Shown in pieces: positions 1 to 9,254 of a DNA stretch of 64,000 bases. The position numbers were made by a program, and so were the translations under genes. Under the pieces are notes generated by a model. It did no database searches. It saw nothing but the letters and a program-made list of their open reading frames with translations, and was not told the DNA's origin. The DNA is from an uncultured Paracoccaceae bacterium (GTDB lineage Bacteria > Pseudomonadota > Alphaproteobacteria > Rhodobacterales > Rhodobacteraceae): assembly GCA_947497185.1 (NCBI GenBank), contig CANMFL010000004.1, positions 186,001 through 250,000 of the forward strand. Reading direction: 5' to 3'. Numbering within the stretch: position 1 is the first letter of the stretch; each line of letters starts with the position of its first letter.

Positions 1-432
1 CGTCATGTAATCCAAGTGATACCGGATCGCCTTGGACCCTGCTTTCACGTTTGCGCTGTCGGGGTATCCCGTGCCCATCACCTTGCGGAACACACGTTCA
101 CCAACCAGCATTGACGTGACTTCTTTGTAAAACTTGTCGTCAAACCACGCTACAATGCGCCGGACCTCGTAACGCGCTTCTGCGCCCTTGGGCAGCAACG
201 CGGGCGTCGGGTGCGCTTCTTCCAGATATTCGCAAATCGCCGCGCTATCCGCCATTGTCCGGTTGCCCAGCTTCAGGATCGGCACCTTGCCTGCAGGATT
301 GCGGCGTAAGAAATCGCTATCTTGCTCCCAATAACGTTCTTCCACCAACTCCACCTCAATCTTTTTTTCGGCAAGGCTTAGGCGCACTTTACGAGAAAAG
401 GGTGACAGGGGGTAATGGTACAGGCGATTCAT
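1..432 (-). CDS. Glutathione S-transferase family protein, C-terminal end outside window
   Basis: Partial gene read on the minus strand; 144 codons are visible and no stop is reached before the window edge. The N-terminal part is a thioredoxin-like GST fold: a start of the MNRLYHYPLSPFSRKVRL type (glutathione-proximal Ser/Tyr region), then NPAGKVPIL with the cis-proline Val-Pro, then ADSAAICEYLEE, the gamma-glutamyl-binding Ser motif. An alpha-helical C-terminal domain begins near residue 90. The start at 432 is supported by GAGGA 6-10 bases upstream. GST family members conjugate or reduce small electrophiles in the cytosol; the substrate cannot be told from this half. It follows mtgA on the same strand after 67 bases. 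Confidence 0.85.
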   Translation of the reverse strand, partial: MNRLYHYPLSPFSRKVRLSLAEKKIEVELVEERYWEQDSDFLRRNPAGKVPILKLGNRTMADSAAICEYLEEAHPTPALLPKGAEARYEVRRIVAWFDDKFYKEVTSMLVGERVFRKVMGTGYPDSANVKAGSKAIRYHLDYMT

Positions 433-499
433 CTGGGTTCCTCAAACGACAATATCCGTCTTCAATGCCGCAAGCCGCTGTCCGTTTCAATGGGCCAGT

Positions 500-1240
500 C
501 TATTCGCCGCTAAAACAAGCGGCTCTTCCGTCAACGCGAATGGTCGCCGCCCCGTCAAGGATCGACGCGGCGCGACGGCGCGTCTCGTTCGTCGGGTTTG
601 AAGCGGATCGCGTTTTGGGTGACGGCAAGATCGCGGCAAGGCGTGCTGCCTGTACGGCTGACAATTCATAAGCGTTCACGCCAAAATAATGTCGCGATGC
701 CGCCTGTACGCCAAACACCCCTTCATCAAATTCAGCAATATTGAGGTATAACTCCAGGACGCGACGTTTACTCCAGAGCAATTCTGTTAGCGGGGTCCAC
801 AACGCCTCTGTCGCTTTACGTACCCAAGACCGCCCATGCCACAAAAACACGTTTTTCACGACCTGCTGCGAAATTGTAGATGCCCCGCCGCGGCCGCCGC
901 GTTCGATCCTATCGCGGATGGCATTCACGTCCAGCCCCCAGTGTAGGCAAAAATTCGCGTCTTCTGCGGCGACCACGGATCGCGCCATAACGGGGGCGAT
1001 ATTTTCTAGTTCTACGAATTCATATTTGACCGGTCCGATCCGGCGTCCTTCGTTAAACATATAAGGTGTCGTGGGTGGATTCACGATTGCATATAACAGC
1101 GTCGCGGCCACAATCACGCCAATCACACCAAACACAGTACGCCACATCCAACGACGCAACGTCTGGATCAGCGACGTCCCCGCCATCGGTTTTTTCGCAG
1201 CGCGCGGCTTTGCTTTGGTCTTGCGGGTTGATTTGGCCAT
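500..1240 (-). CDS. mtgA: Monofunctional biosynthetic peptidoglycan transglycosylase
   Basis: Encodes a 246-residue glycosyltransferase of family GT51 that polymerises lipid II into glycan strands at the inner membrane. A basic cytoplasmic N-terminus (Lys/Arg-rich, residues 1-30) precedes one membrane segment at about 33-53. The GT51 signatures follow in order: EDANFCLHWG (EDxxFxxHxG, with the catalytic Glu) near 92, GASTISQQVVKN near 119, RKATEA near 141, and ELYLNIAEF near 163. The length is normal for stand-alone MtgA, and there is no transpeptidase domain. It lies downstream of the Hint-domain gene on the same strand with a 45-base gap, and an AAGAGA sequence precedes the start. Confidence 0.93.
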   Translation of the reverse strand: MAKSTRKTKAKPRAAKKPMAGTSLIQTLRRWMWRTVFGVIGVIVAATLLYAIVNPPTTPYMFNEGRRIGPVKYEFVELENIAPVMARSVVAAEDANFCLHWGLDVNAIRDRIERGGRGGASTISQQVVKNVFLWHGRSWVRKATEALWTPLTELLWSKRRVLELYLNIAEFDEGVFGVQAASRHYFGVNAYELSAVQAARLAAILPSPKTRSASNPTNETRRRAASILDGAATIRVDGRAACFSGE

Positions 1241-1285
1241 AGTCTCTTAAGTCATACACAACTGCATTTGGTCAAGATGTGCGCA

Positions 1286-2203
1286 TCATATTCGCAGCAT
1301 CCGACCTTCGCCGCTCGTTAAGACACACCGCGCCGTCACCCACGGGTGCCCGTTAGCGCGATCCAGCTCGGGGAACAAATTTGTGATTTCATCATAGAGC
1401 GCGACATCCCCCGCTAGAATCGTAGGGCCGGGACAAAAACTTTCGCTTGCGATCCCTTCGGAATAAACGATTTCATGTTGGTCAAATAATATGTGGCAAT
1501 AGGTCACCTGACGCATCGGTTGCACGTGAATCGTGTCGCCATTGATCAAATGCTTGGCGGCCACCAAAACTTCACTTTCGCCAAAATACATTTCGGCCTG
1601 CCACCCTTGCACAAGCATTCTGTGCTGCGGCGAGACCAACAATTCTCGCGAATTTCCCATTGCCCCCGGTGCGAACCGGATCGGCGCAAAACTGTCCATA
1701 CCTGCGATGGTACGGATCCCTGTCCAGCGAACAGGTTGCGCACCGCGATCCGCCGTCATCACAATGTCACCGACCTTAAGCTGGTCGACGGGGCGTTGCC
1801 CTGTTGGGGTCTCAAGTAACGTACCACTCACAAAACAAGGTGGACTCAGGTCCGCGATTTCAACCGACGATGTAATTAACGATACGCCCGTTGAGCTGAC
1901 AAACGTGCCAGCTTGCAACGCTTGACCATCTGTCGGGCTAAACATTACCACACCGTTAGACAAAAGAAATGTTGCGCCAAAGTAGGTGATATCCCCCTCA
2001 ACCGGCACGTTTACTGTCACGCTGTCGGTTTGATACGTATAAAGAACATCGTTGCCATCGACACGGTCTGCCCCAGCGAAGTCGATGAAACCATCGTCGT
2101 TCTCGTCGACCAGTTCATAAATGACAGGCACAAGCGCCGTGCCAAACGGCGGGGCGAAGATCGTATCAATTATGAAGAACTGATCGCTAAAGGTCGTGGC
2201 CAT
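1286..2203 (-). CDS. Hint domain-containing protein
   Basis: A 305-residue protein with two parts. Residues 1-125 are acidic and have a calcium-binding-like loop, DENDDGFIDF, near residue 33. Residues about 127-270 form a Hint (hedgehog/intein) domain that begins CFVSGTLLETPTG, followed by VDQLKVGDIVMTADRGAQPVRWTG; the Cys is the expected self-processing nucleophile. Such Hint proteins are very common in Rhodobacteraceae, are often exported without a classical signal, and mostly have no known function. No N-terminal signal peptide is visible. Self-cleavage here is inferred from the motif only. It is upstream of mtgA on the same strand, but a shared operon is uncertain. Confidence 0.8.
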   Translation of the reverse strand: MATTFSDQFFIIDTIFAPPFGTALVPVIYELVDENDDGFIDFAGADRVDGNDVLYTYQTDSVTVNVPVEGDITYFGATFLLSNGVVMFSPTDGQALQAGTFVSSTGVSLITSSVEIADLSPPCFVSGTLLETPTGQRPVDQLKVGDIVMTADRGAQPVRWTGIRTIAGMDSFAPIRFAPGAMGNSRELLVSPQHRMLVQGWQAEMYFGESEVLVAAKHLINGDTIHVQPMRQVTYCHILFDQHEIVYSEGIASESFCPGPTILAGDVALYDEITNLFPELDRANGHPWVTARCVLTSGEGRMLRI

Positions 2204-2306
2204 ACGTTACCCAAAACAGTGCAGGAAAATGAAAATCTCATCTTCAAATACACAGAAGGTTGGAACAAACAGTTAAGCTGGATTGAAATTAACGCCGCTA
2301 AACGAA

Positions 2307-2336
2307 AAAAGCCCAGCAACCAGGTTGCTGGGCTTT
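2307..2336 (-). terminator. Rho-independent terminator of the glt operon
   Basis: A perfect hairpin with AAGCCCAGCAACC arms and a 2-base loop, followed on the minus strand by a run of six T. It lies about 22 bases after the gltB stop and ends the gltD-gltB transcript. Confidence 0.92.
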
Positions 2337-2358
2337 TCAATAAAATCGACAGGCGATG

Positions 2359-5300
2359 TTATTCCGCTGGGATCGCTTGCTCTTCGGCTGTCAGCGGGTG
2401 CTTGAGGTGCACGAGCATCTCTTTTGGGCAAATTTGCACAAAATTGGCGCGTTCAAGATCCCAATTCTGCAAGATATCCGCTGCTTTGCGGCTATCAGTT
2501 TCTTCCAAATGCCGTTTGATCAGACCAAGCAATTGACCTTCCCAAGCGGGCATTGTCACCGGACAAGTTACAAGCGTTTCCGTGTTGATCAGGTCGCCAG
2601 CAACGCCATCTGGGTCGTAGATGTAGGCCATTCCGCCTGTCATCCCTGCCCCAAAGTTGGCACCAATTGACCCAAGGATCACAGCCACGCCGCCAGTCAT
2701 GTATTCACAACCGTTGGTGCCGCAGCCTTCGATGACAACATGCGCACCAGAGTTCCGCACAGCGAACCGTTCACCAGCCCGACCCGCCGCGAACAAGAAG
2801 CCCGCAGTCGCGCCGTAGAGCACAGTGTTACCGATAATGGTATTGTCAGCCGCAACTAACGGAGACGCCATCGGCGGACGTACAACGATTGTCGCACCGG
2901 ACAGGCCCTTGCCGACGTAATCATTCGCGTCACCCGAAACTTCGAGCTTTAGACCCGGTGCGCCAAATGCACCCAGTGATTGACCAGCAGAGCCGCGCAA
3001 TTTGACCGTCAGGTGATCGGGTTGCAGATTATTGCGCATCCCGAACTGTTTGACGATATGGCTAGAGGTGCGCGTCCCGATAGTCCGCAGCGTGTTCTGT
3101 ACTGCATAATCGAGCTGCATCTTTTCGCCATCGTTCAAGAAGCGTGCCGCGTCTTTTACGATTTGCGCATCAAGCGTATCAGTCACCGCATTGCGTGGTT
3201 TGTTGCGATCATATTTGATCTCGCCAGCTCCATCGACAGTGATCAGAAGCGGGTTCAGATCAAGGTCATCAAGATGGGCAGAACCGCGGGAAACCTGTGT
3301 CAGCAGATCAGCACGGCCAATGACTTCGTCAAGGCTGCGCGCACCAATAGACGCAAGGATTTCGCGGACTTCGGTCGCGTAGAACGTGATGAGGTTGACG
3401 ACCTTGTCGGCGTTGCCCGTGAACTTGTCGCGCAGTGCTTCGTCTTGCGTACACACACCTACTGGGCATGTGTTTGACTGACACTGGCGGACCATGATGC
3501 AGCCCATCGCGATCAGGGCCGCAGTCCCAATGCCGTATTCTTCGGCACCCATCATCGCAGCCATAACGATATCACGACCCGTCCGCAGACCACCATCCGT
3601 CCGCAGTGTGACACGTTCACGCAGGTTGTTCATCGCAAGCACCTGATGCGCTTCGGTCAGACCCATTTCCCACGGCAGACCGCAGTATTTGATCGACGTG
3701 GCAGGAGAGGCACCAGTACCGCCGTTGTGCCCTGAGATCAGGATCACGTCGGCTTTGGCCTTGGCCACACCAGCAGCGATTGTGCCAACGCCAGAGGACG
3801 CCACCAGCTTCACAGTCACCTTGCAACGTGGGTTGATCTGCTTGAGATCGTAGATCAGCTGCGCGAGGTCTTCGATCGAGTAGATGTCGTGGTGCGGTGG
3901 CGGTGAAATCAGCGTCACGCCTTTGGTCGAATGCCGCAGACGTGCGATCAGATCGGTGACCTTCATCCCCGGCAACTGACCACCTTCACCCGGTTTCGCA
4001 CCTTGCGCGACCTTGATTTCCAACTCTTCGCACTGGTTCAGATATTCGGCTGTCACACCAAAGCGACCAGAGGCCACCTGTTTGATCTTCGCAGACGGGT
4101 TGTCGCCATTGGCTTCAGGCAAGAAGTGCGCCGGATCTTCGCCGCCCTCACCAGAGTCGGACTTTGCGCCGATCCGGTTCATCGCGACGTTCAAGGTTTT
4201 GTGTGCCTCAGGCGACAACGCCCCCAAAGACATGCCCGGCGTCACAAAGCGTTTGCGGATCGACGTGATGCTTTCGACTTCTTCAATCGGGATCGCGTCG
4301 CCCATTGATTTGATCGCCAGCAAGTCGCGCAAATGGATCGGCGGGTTCGACTGCATGGATTTGCTGAACTGCTGCCACATCGCATAAGACGCTTTGTTAC
4401 AGGCGGCCTGCAACATATGCATTGTCTGCGCTTCCCACGCGTGTTTCTCGCCAGAGCGGCGAGATTTGTAGAAGCCACCGATTGGCAGCACGTCGTTGGC
4501 TGCTTTCCAACCTTTCGCGTGAACCTCTTCGACTTTGGCTTGAATACCAATGGTGCCGATACCGGAAATCCGTGACTGCATACCGGGGAAGTATTCTGCG
4601 CACATCGCGCGCCCCAAACCAACCGCCTCGAAGTTCAGACCGCCACGATAGGATGACAGAACCGAAATACCCATCTTGGACATGATTTTCAGCAGGCCGG
4701 CGTTGACCGCGTCACGGTAACGGCGTGTCGCTTCGATCAATGGACCGTCGATCAAGCCGCGCTCGATACGGTCAGCGATGGAATCCTGCGCCAAATAGGC
4801 GTTCACAGTGGTCGCACCACAGCCGATCAGAACCGCAAAGTAATGCGGGTCAATACATTCAGCAGAACGCACGTTGATCGAACAGAAGGTCCGCAGACCG
4901 TTCTTCGTCAGACCAGAATGCACCGCAGACGTCGCAAGGATCATCGGGATCGGGATGCGGTCTTCGGACTGATGTTGATCGGTCAGAACAAGGTGGCCAG
5001 CACCGGAACGCACGGCATCTTCGGCCTCTGACCGGATACGCTGCAGGCCAGCGCGCAATGCGTCGCGGCCCGTCTCAAAGGTACAGTCAATGAACGCTAC
5101 GCTACCGTCGAACTGCTTTACCATCTGATCGAACTCGGCGTTCGCGACAAACGGGCTCTCCAGCATCAGGATTTCAGTCTGGCTGCTATCCTCATCCAAC
5201 ACGTTCTTCAGGTTCCCGAAGCGCGTTTTCAGTGACATCACGCGGCTTTCGCGCAGTGAATCAATCGGCGGATTTGTAACCTGCGAAAAGTTTTGACGGA

Positions 5301-6891
5301 AGAAATGCGACAACGGACGGTATTGCTTTGACAGAACCGCAGACGGTGTATCGTCGCCCATAGACGCGATCATTTCCTTGCCGTCTTCGGCCATCGGAGC
5401 CAACACGTTTTCCAGCTCTTCGATGGAATATCCAGCAGCAACCTGACGCTTGCGCAGTTCAGCGCCCGAGAAAACAGTTGTCTCAGGCAGGTCACGCATG
5501 GTTTCCGACAGGTTTGCCACCCGTTCGACCCATTCGTTGAACGGCTGTGCAGCGGCCAGTTTGTTCTTCAACTCGGTGTCGTGGAACAATTTGCCGGTCT
5601 GCATGTCCACAGCAATCATTTGCCCCGGACCAAGCGCGCCTTTTTCAACGACAGTCGCTTCGTCAACCGTCACCATGCCGACTTCAGAGCCCGCAATCAG
5701 CAACCCGTCACCAGTCACGACGTAACGCAGTGGACGCAAACCATTTCGGTCGAGACCGCCACAAACCCAGCGACCATCCGTCATCGCAAGGGCAGCAGGG
5801 CCATCCCAAGGTTCGATCACAGCGTTGCAATAGCCGTACATGTCTTGCCAAGCTTGTGGAATTTCAACGGCTTGCTGCGCCCATGCTTCGGGAACCAGCA
5901 TTGTTTTCGCCATTGGGGCGTTACGGCCCGCACGCACCAGAACTTCGAACACGGAATCAAGCGCCGCGGAGTCCGACGTACCCGACGGGATGATCGGTTT
6001 GATATCTTCGGCTTTGTCGCCAAACGCCGACGACGCCATGCGGATCTCGTGGGACCGCATCCAGTTGACGTTGCCTTTGAGCGTGTTGATCTCGCCGTTA
6101 TGCGCCAACATGCGGAAAGGCTGCGCAAGGTGCCATTGCGGGAAGGTGTTGGTGGAGTAACGCTGGTGGTAGATCGCGAATGCGGATTCAAAGCGTTCTT
6201 CGAGCAAGTCAGGATAGAAATCCGCGACCTGTTCGGCCAGCATCATGCCTTTGTAGATGATCGAACGGCATGACAGCGAGCAGAAGTAGAAACCAACAAC
6301 ACCAGCAGCGGTCACGGCTTTTTCAATACGGCGACGAATGATGTACAGCTCGCGCTCGAACTGTTCTTCGTCGATGCCCTTTTCATTGCGGATCAGGATT
6401 TGCTCGATCTCTGGACGTGTTGCATTGGCCTTATCGCCCAAGCATTTCACGTTCACCGGAACATGACGCCAGCCATAGATGTAGTGGCCCATGCGCAGCA
6501 CTTCGGCCTCGACAATCGTCCGGCAGCGTTCTTGTGCACCAAAATCGGTACGTGGCAAGAATGCCTGACCAACCGCGATCAGCTTGTCTTGATCAGGCTC
6601 GTGGCCCGTCCGGCGCACTTGATCATAGAAAAACTCAACGGGGATTTGAACGTGGATACCCGCGCCGTCACCTGTTTTGCCGTCCGCATCAACAGCACCA
6701 CGGTGCCAGATTGCTTTCAGCGCATCGATGCCCTTTTGCACAACGCCACGCGACGCTTCGCCGTCAATTGCGACAACAAGGCCGACGCCGCACGAAGAAT
6801 GTTCTTCTTCTTCGCGGTACATGCCGTTGTCGTTCATCCATTGGCGCTTCGCTTCTTCAGCGGCGACCCAAGTTTCATCATATTTTGTCAT
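2359..6891 (-). CDS. gltB: Glutamate synthase (NADPH) large subunit
   Basis: A 1510-residue alpha subunit of NADPH-GOGAT, which makes glutamate from glutamine and 2-oxoglutarate in the cytosol. After a propeptide of about 33 residues comes the sequence SSCGVGLVV; Cys34 is the expected N-terminal nucleophile of the class II glutaminase domain after processing. The FMN-binding synthase barrel contains SSGVGTIAAGVAKAKADVI. The 3Fe-4S cluster site is CIMVRQCQSNTCPVGVC. The C-terminal GXGXG beta-helix contains ILGSIGANFGAGMTGG. The length is typical of bacterial GltB. The start overlaps the end of the preceding small gene by 14 bases, so the three glt-locus genes are translationally linked. Confidence 0.98.
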   Translation of the reverse strand: MTKYDETWVAAEEAKRQWMNDNGMYREEEEHSSCGVGLVVAIDGEASRGVVQKGIDALKAIWHRGAVDADGKTGDGAGIHVQIPVEFFYDQVRRTGHEPDQDKLIAVGQAFLPRTDFGAQERCRTIVEAEVLRMGHYIYGWRHVPVNVKCLGDKANATRPEIEQILIRNEKGIDEEQFERELYIIRRRIEKAVTAAGVVGFYFCSLSCRSIIYKGMMLAEQVADFYPDLLEERFESAFAIYHQRYSTNTFPQWHLAQPFRMLAHNGEINTLKGNVNWMRSHEIRMASSAFGDKAEDIKPIIPSGTSDSAALDSVFEVLVRAGRNAPMAKTMLVPEAWAQQAVEIPQAWQDMYGYCNAVIEPWDGPAALAMTDGRWVCGGLDRNGLRPLRYVVTGDGLLIAGSEVGMVTVDEATVVEKGALGPGQMIAVDMQTGKLFHDTELKNKLAAAQPFNEWVERVANLSETMRDLPETTVFSGAELRKRQVAAGYSIEELENVLAPMAEDGKEMIASMGDDTPSAVLSKQYRPLSHFFRQNFSQVTNPPIDSLRESRVMSLKTRFGNLKNVLDEDSSQTEILMLESPFVANAEFDQMVKQFDGSVAFIDCTFETGRDALRAGLQRIRSEAEDAVRSGAGHLVLTDQHQSEDRIPIPMILATSAVHSGLTKNGLRTFCSINVRSAECIDPHYFAVLIGCGATTVNAYLAQDSIADRIERGLIDGPLIEATRRYRDAVNAGLLKIMSKMGISVLSSYRGGLNFEAVGLGRAMCAEYFPGMQSRISGIGTIGIQAKVEEVHAKGWKAANDVLPIGGFYKSRRSGEKHAWEAQTMHMLQAACNKASYAMWQQFSKSMQSNPPIHLRDLLAIKSMGDAIPIEEVESITSIRKRFVTPGMSLGALSPEAHKTLNVAMNRIGAKSDSGEGGEDPAHFLPEANGDNPSAKIKQVASGRFGVTAEYLNQCEELEIKVAQGAKPGEGGQLPGMKVTDLIARLRHSTKGVTLISPPPHHDIYSIEDLAQLIYDLKQINPRCKVTVKLVASSGVGTIAAGVAKAKADVILISGHNGGTGASPATSIKYCGLPWEMGLTEAHQVLAMNNLRERVTLRTDGGLRTGRDIVMAAMMGAEEYGIGTAALIAMGCIMVRQCQSNTCPVGVCTQDEALRDKFTGNADKVVNLITFYATEVREILASIGARSLDEVIGRADLLTQVSRGSAHLDDLDLNPLLITVDGAGEIKYDRNKPRNAVTDTLDAQIVKDAARFLNDGEKMQLDYAVQNTLRTIGTRTSSHIVKQFGMRNNLQPDHLTVKLRGSAGQSLGAFGAPGLKLEVSGDANDYVGKGLSGATIVVRPPMASPLVAADNTIIGNTVLYGATAGFLFAAGRAGERFAVRNSGAHVVIEGCGTNGCEYMTGGVAVILGSIGANFGAGMTGGMAYIYDPDGVAGDLINTETLVTCPVTMPAWEGQLLGLIKRHLEETDSRKAADILQNWDLERANFVQICPKEMLVHLKHPLTAEEQAIPAE

Positions 6892-7603
6892 TGAGGGACT
6901 CCAAACGTTGGATCAAAGAAGGCGCGGATGATAGTGTCTCTCCGCAGCCGAATTTTGGGTTGGCGGACAAGAAACCGGTTTCACCTGGAAAGATAAATTC
7001 AACCGGATTGTCGTCATTATCAAAGGTGCCGTTTTCTGTCGTGACTTTGCTAGAACCGGACAGGAACATCCGGAAACGCTGGCTGATGTATTCGTTGCCT
7101 TCGGACGCCCATTTGACATCACCCGCACCGTCATAGGCCGTGATGTTGTATTGGGTCACGTCGAGCGTCACACCGTCGATGATGACTTGCTGTCCGGTCA
7201 GTGAATCCTGTCCGACATAACGCGTTTCGCCGACTTCGTCTGACTCAGTGATGAAGTCATAGGTGTCGATGCCCATCTCGACCAGTTCAGAGAACGACGC
7301 GCGATCACGCGGATCAGCTTCTAGACGTTCAACATGACCGGACCCGATGTGAAAGCTTTCGATCCACTGGGTTTCGATGTCAATTTCGCCCGCGTAAGTC
7401 ACGGCACCATTTTCACCAATGCTGATGCGGCGCTGATTGCCTTCGGTGTCGCCTTCGCAGGTGAAGATGTGGTCAACGGAACAAGCTTCTGTCTGGATTG
7501 TCATCCGTGCTTCGCAGCCCGCAGGCAACGTAAACACCTCTGCGGTTTGCGCGGCGACAGGCGCCGCCGCAGTGATCAAAAGGAAACTAAGTGTTTTCTT
7601 CAT
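6878..7603 (-). CDS. Predicted secreted protein between gltD and gltB, unknown function
   Basis: A 241-residue protein. The start at 7603 was chosen because it gives a clean Sec signal peptide, MKKTLSFLLITAAAPVAAQ, with an Ala-x-Ala cleavage site and sits 4 bases after the gltD stop. The open frame extends further upstream only by running through gltD. The mature part is acidic, with several Cys (about positions 30, 39, 46 and a late FGCGET), suggesting disulfides in the periplasm. I recognise no catalytic motif. Its place between the two GOGAT subunit genes, overlapping gltB by 14 bases, is a roseobacter-type arrangement. A direct role in GOGAT activity is unlikely because the product should be exported. 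Confidence 0.8.
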   Translation of the reverse strand: MKKTLSFLLITAAAPVAAQTAEVFTLPAGCEARMTIQTEACSVDHIFTCEGDTEGNQRRISIGENGAVTYAGEIDIETQWIESFHIGSGHVERLEADPRDRASFSELVEMGIDTYDFITESDEVGETRYVGQDSLTGQQVIIDGVTLDVTQYNITAYDGAGDVKWASEGNEYISQRFRMFLSGSSKVTTENGTFDNDDNPVEFIFPGETGFLSANPKFGCGETLSSAPSLIQRLESLNDKI

Positions 7604-7607
7604 AAGG

Positions 7608-9041
7608 TTACTCCGCTGCGACTGATGTGGCTTGCGACAGATACTGCAAGATCGCAGCAGAGGCGTCACGCCCGTCACGAATAGCCCAAACAACAAGCGA
7701 CGCACCGCGCACGATGTCACCTGCGGCGAACACGCCATCAAGGCTGGTCTGACCCGTCTCAAACGCAGCTTTAACAGTGCCCCAGCGCGTGACCTCTAGG
7801 CCTTCAACGCCCCAAAGCGCGGGCAAATCCTCCGGTATGAAGCCAAGCGCCTTGATTACAAGATCGGCCTCTTCAATGTAATCCGCACCTTCGATCAGTT
7901 CCGGCATTTGACGGCCCGTCGCATCAGGTGCGCCTAGACGCATCTTTTGCACCTGCACGCCAGACACGGCGTTGCCTTCAAACCCGTTCGGCGCGGAAAG
8001 CCAGACAAACTCAACGCCTTCTTCTTCAGCGTTCTGAACCTCACGCTGCGACCCCGGCATGTTGGCCTTGTCGCGGCGGTACAGGCATTTCACGGATGTC
8101 GCCCCTTGGCGGATCGCTGTGCGGACACAGTCCATCGCCGTGTCGCCACCACCAATGACAACAACGCGTTTGCCTTCTGCGTTCAATTCACCGCTTTCAA
8201 ATTCTTCGACTACGTCGCCAAAGGATTTGCGGTTGCTGGCCGTCAGATAGTCAATAGCGTTTGCAATACCGTCAGCATCGGAACCGGGGGCGACCATGTC
8301 GCGTGTTTTATAGACACCCGTCGCAATCAGGACCGCATCGTGTTTGCCACGGATCGCATCAAATGAAATATCTTCGCCGACGTTGCAGTTCAGGACGAAT
8401 TCAACACCGCCATCAGTCAGCTGATCCATGCGTTTCATCACGATGTCTTTTTCCAGCTTAAAGCCGGGGATACCGTAAGTGAGCAATCCGCCACCGCGAT
8501 CGTAACGATCGTATACAGTGACCTGCACACCTTCGCGACGCAGCATGTCCGCAGCAGCAAGGCCACCTGGCCCTGCACCAATAATGCCAACGCTTTCGGT
8601 ACGTTCCACGCGTGGGCGGATCGGGGCAACCCAGCCTTCTTCAAATGCTGTATCCGTGATGTATTTCTCGACCGAGCCAATGGTGACAGTGCCATGGCCG
8701 GATTGCTCGATCACACAGTTGCCTTCGCACAGACGGTCCTGCGGGCAAATGCGACCACAAATCTCTGGGAATGTGTTGGTAGCTTGGGAAATCTCGTAGG
8801 CTTCTCGCAAGCGCCCTTCAGCAGTCAATCGTAGCCAATCGGGGATGTTATTGTGCAGCGGGCAATGCGACTGACAATATGGAACACCACACTGGGAACA
8901 GCGGCTCGCCTGCTCTTCGGCCTTTGCTGTCGCATATTCTGCGTAAATTTCCTGAAAGTCAGTGTTGCGCAGATTTGGTGCGCGCTTTTCTGGCATGTCA
9001 CGTTCGACGTTCACGAACTTTAGCATTTTTTGGCCGGCCAT
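7608..9041 (-). CDS. gltD: Glutamate synthase (NADPH) small subunit
   Basis: A 477-residue beta subunit of GOGAT that passes electrons from NADPH through FAD and Fe-S clusters to GltB. The N-terminal Cys-rich region has CSQCGVPYCQSHCP and CGRICPQDRLCEGNC for 4Fe-4S centres. The FAD dinucleotide fold is GIIGAGPGGLAAADML near 150. The NADPH fold is VVVIGGGDTAMDCVRTA near 292. The length is normal. The start at 9041 is supported by AGGAGG five bases upstream. It is the first gene of the gltD-secreted protein-gltB operon. Confidence 0.97.
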   Translation of the reverse strand: MAGQKMLKFVNVERDMPEKRAPNLRNTDFQEIYAEYATAKAEEQASRCSQCGVPYCQSHCPLHNNIPDWLRLTAEGRLREAYEISQATNTFPEICGRICPQDRLCEGNCVIEQSGHGTVTIGSVEKYITDTAFEEGWVAPIRPRVERTESVGIIGAGPGGLAAADMLRREGVQVTVYDRYDRGGGLLTYGIPGFKLEKDIVMKRMDQLTDGGVEFVLNCNVGEDISFDAIRGKHDAVLIATGVYKTRDMVAPGSDADGIANAIDYLTASNRKSFGDVVEEFESGELNAEGKRVVVIGGGDTAMDCVRTAIRQGATSVKCLYRRDKANMPGSQREVQNAEEEGVEFVWLSAPNGFEGNAVSGVQVQKMRLGAPDATGRQMPELIEGADYIEEADLVIKALGFIPEDLPALWGVEGLEVTRWGTVKAAFETGQTSLDGVFAAGDIVRGASLVVWAIRDGRDASAAILQYLSQATSVAAE

Positions 9042-9100
9042 GGCATCCTCCTGTCAAAGGGCTAGACTTGCCTTTTAATCGCGGTCGTCGAGAATGAAAA

Positions 9101-9115
9101 GTCAGCAGTGCTGAC
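9101..9115. promoter_or_regulatory. Perfect 7-1-7 palindrome upstream of gltD
   Basis: GTCAGCA-G-TGCTGAC lies 60-74 bases upstream of the gltD start, in the 213-base divergent gap between gltD and uppP. Its symmetry and position suit a dimeric regulator binding near the gltD promoter. The regulator is not identifiable from sequence. Confidence 0.4.
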
Positions 9116-9254
9116 CTATTTATCAGTTTTTCACACTTTAGGAAAAAAAATACACATCCGAGCGCCTAGTTTAGGTCCGGACTAACCCCTAATTCGTCTC
9201 TTTCCCAGATTATAAAGGGGTCTATTGTGCGGCCAACCGAATCAAGGATCCCCC

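Noticed and set aside
255..671. 138-codon plus-strand frame
   Set aside because: It overlaps the well-supported GST gene and mtgA end on the other strand.
5581..6273. 230-codon plus-strand frame inside gltB
   Set aside because: Antisense to a strongly conserved gene, a product of GC-rich codon structure.
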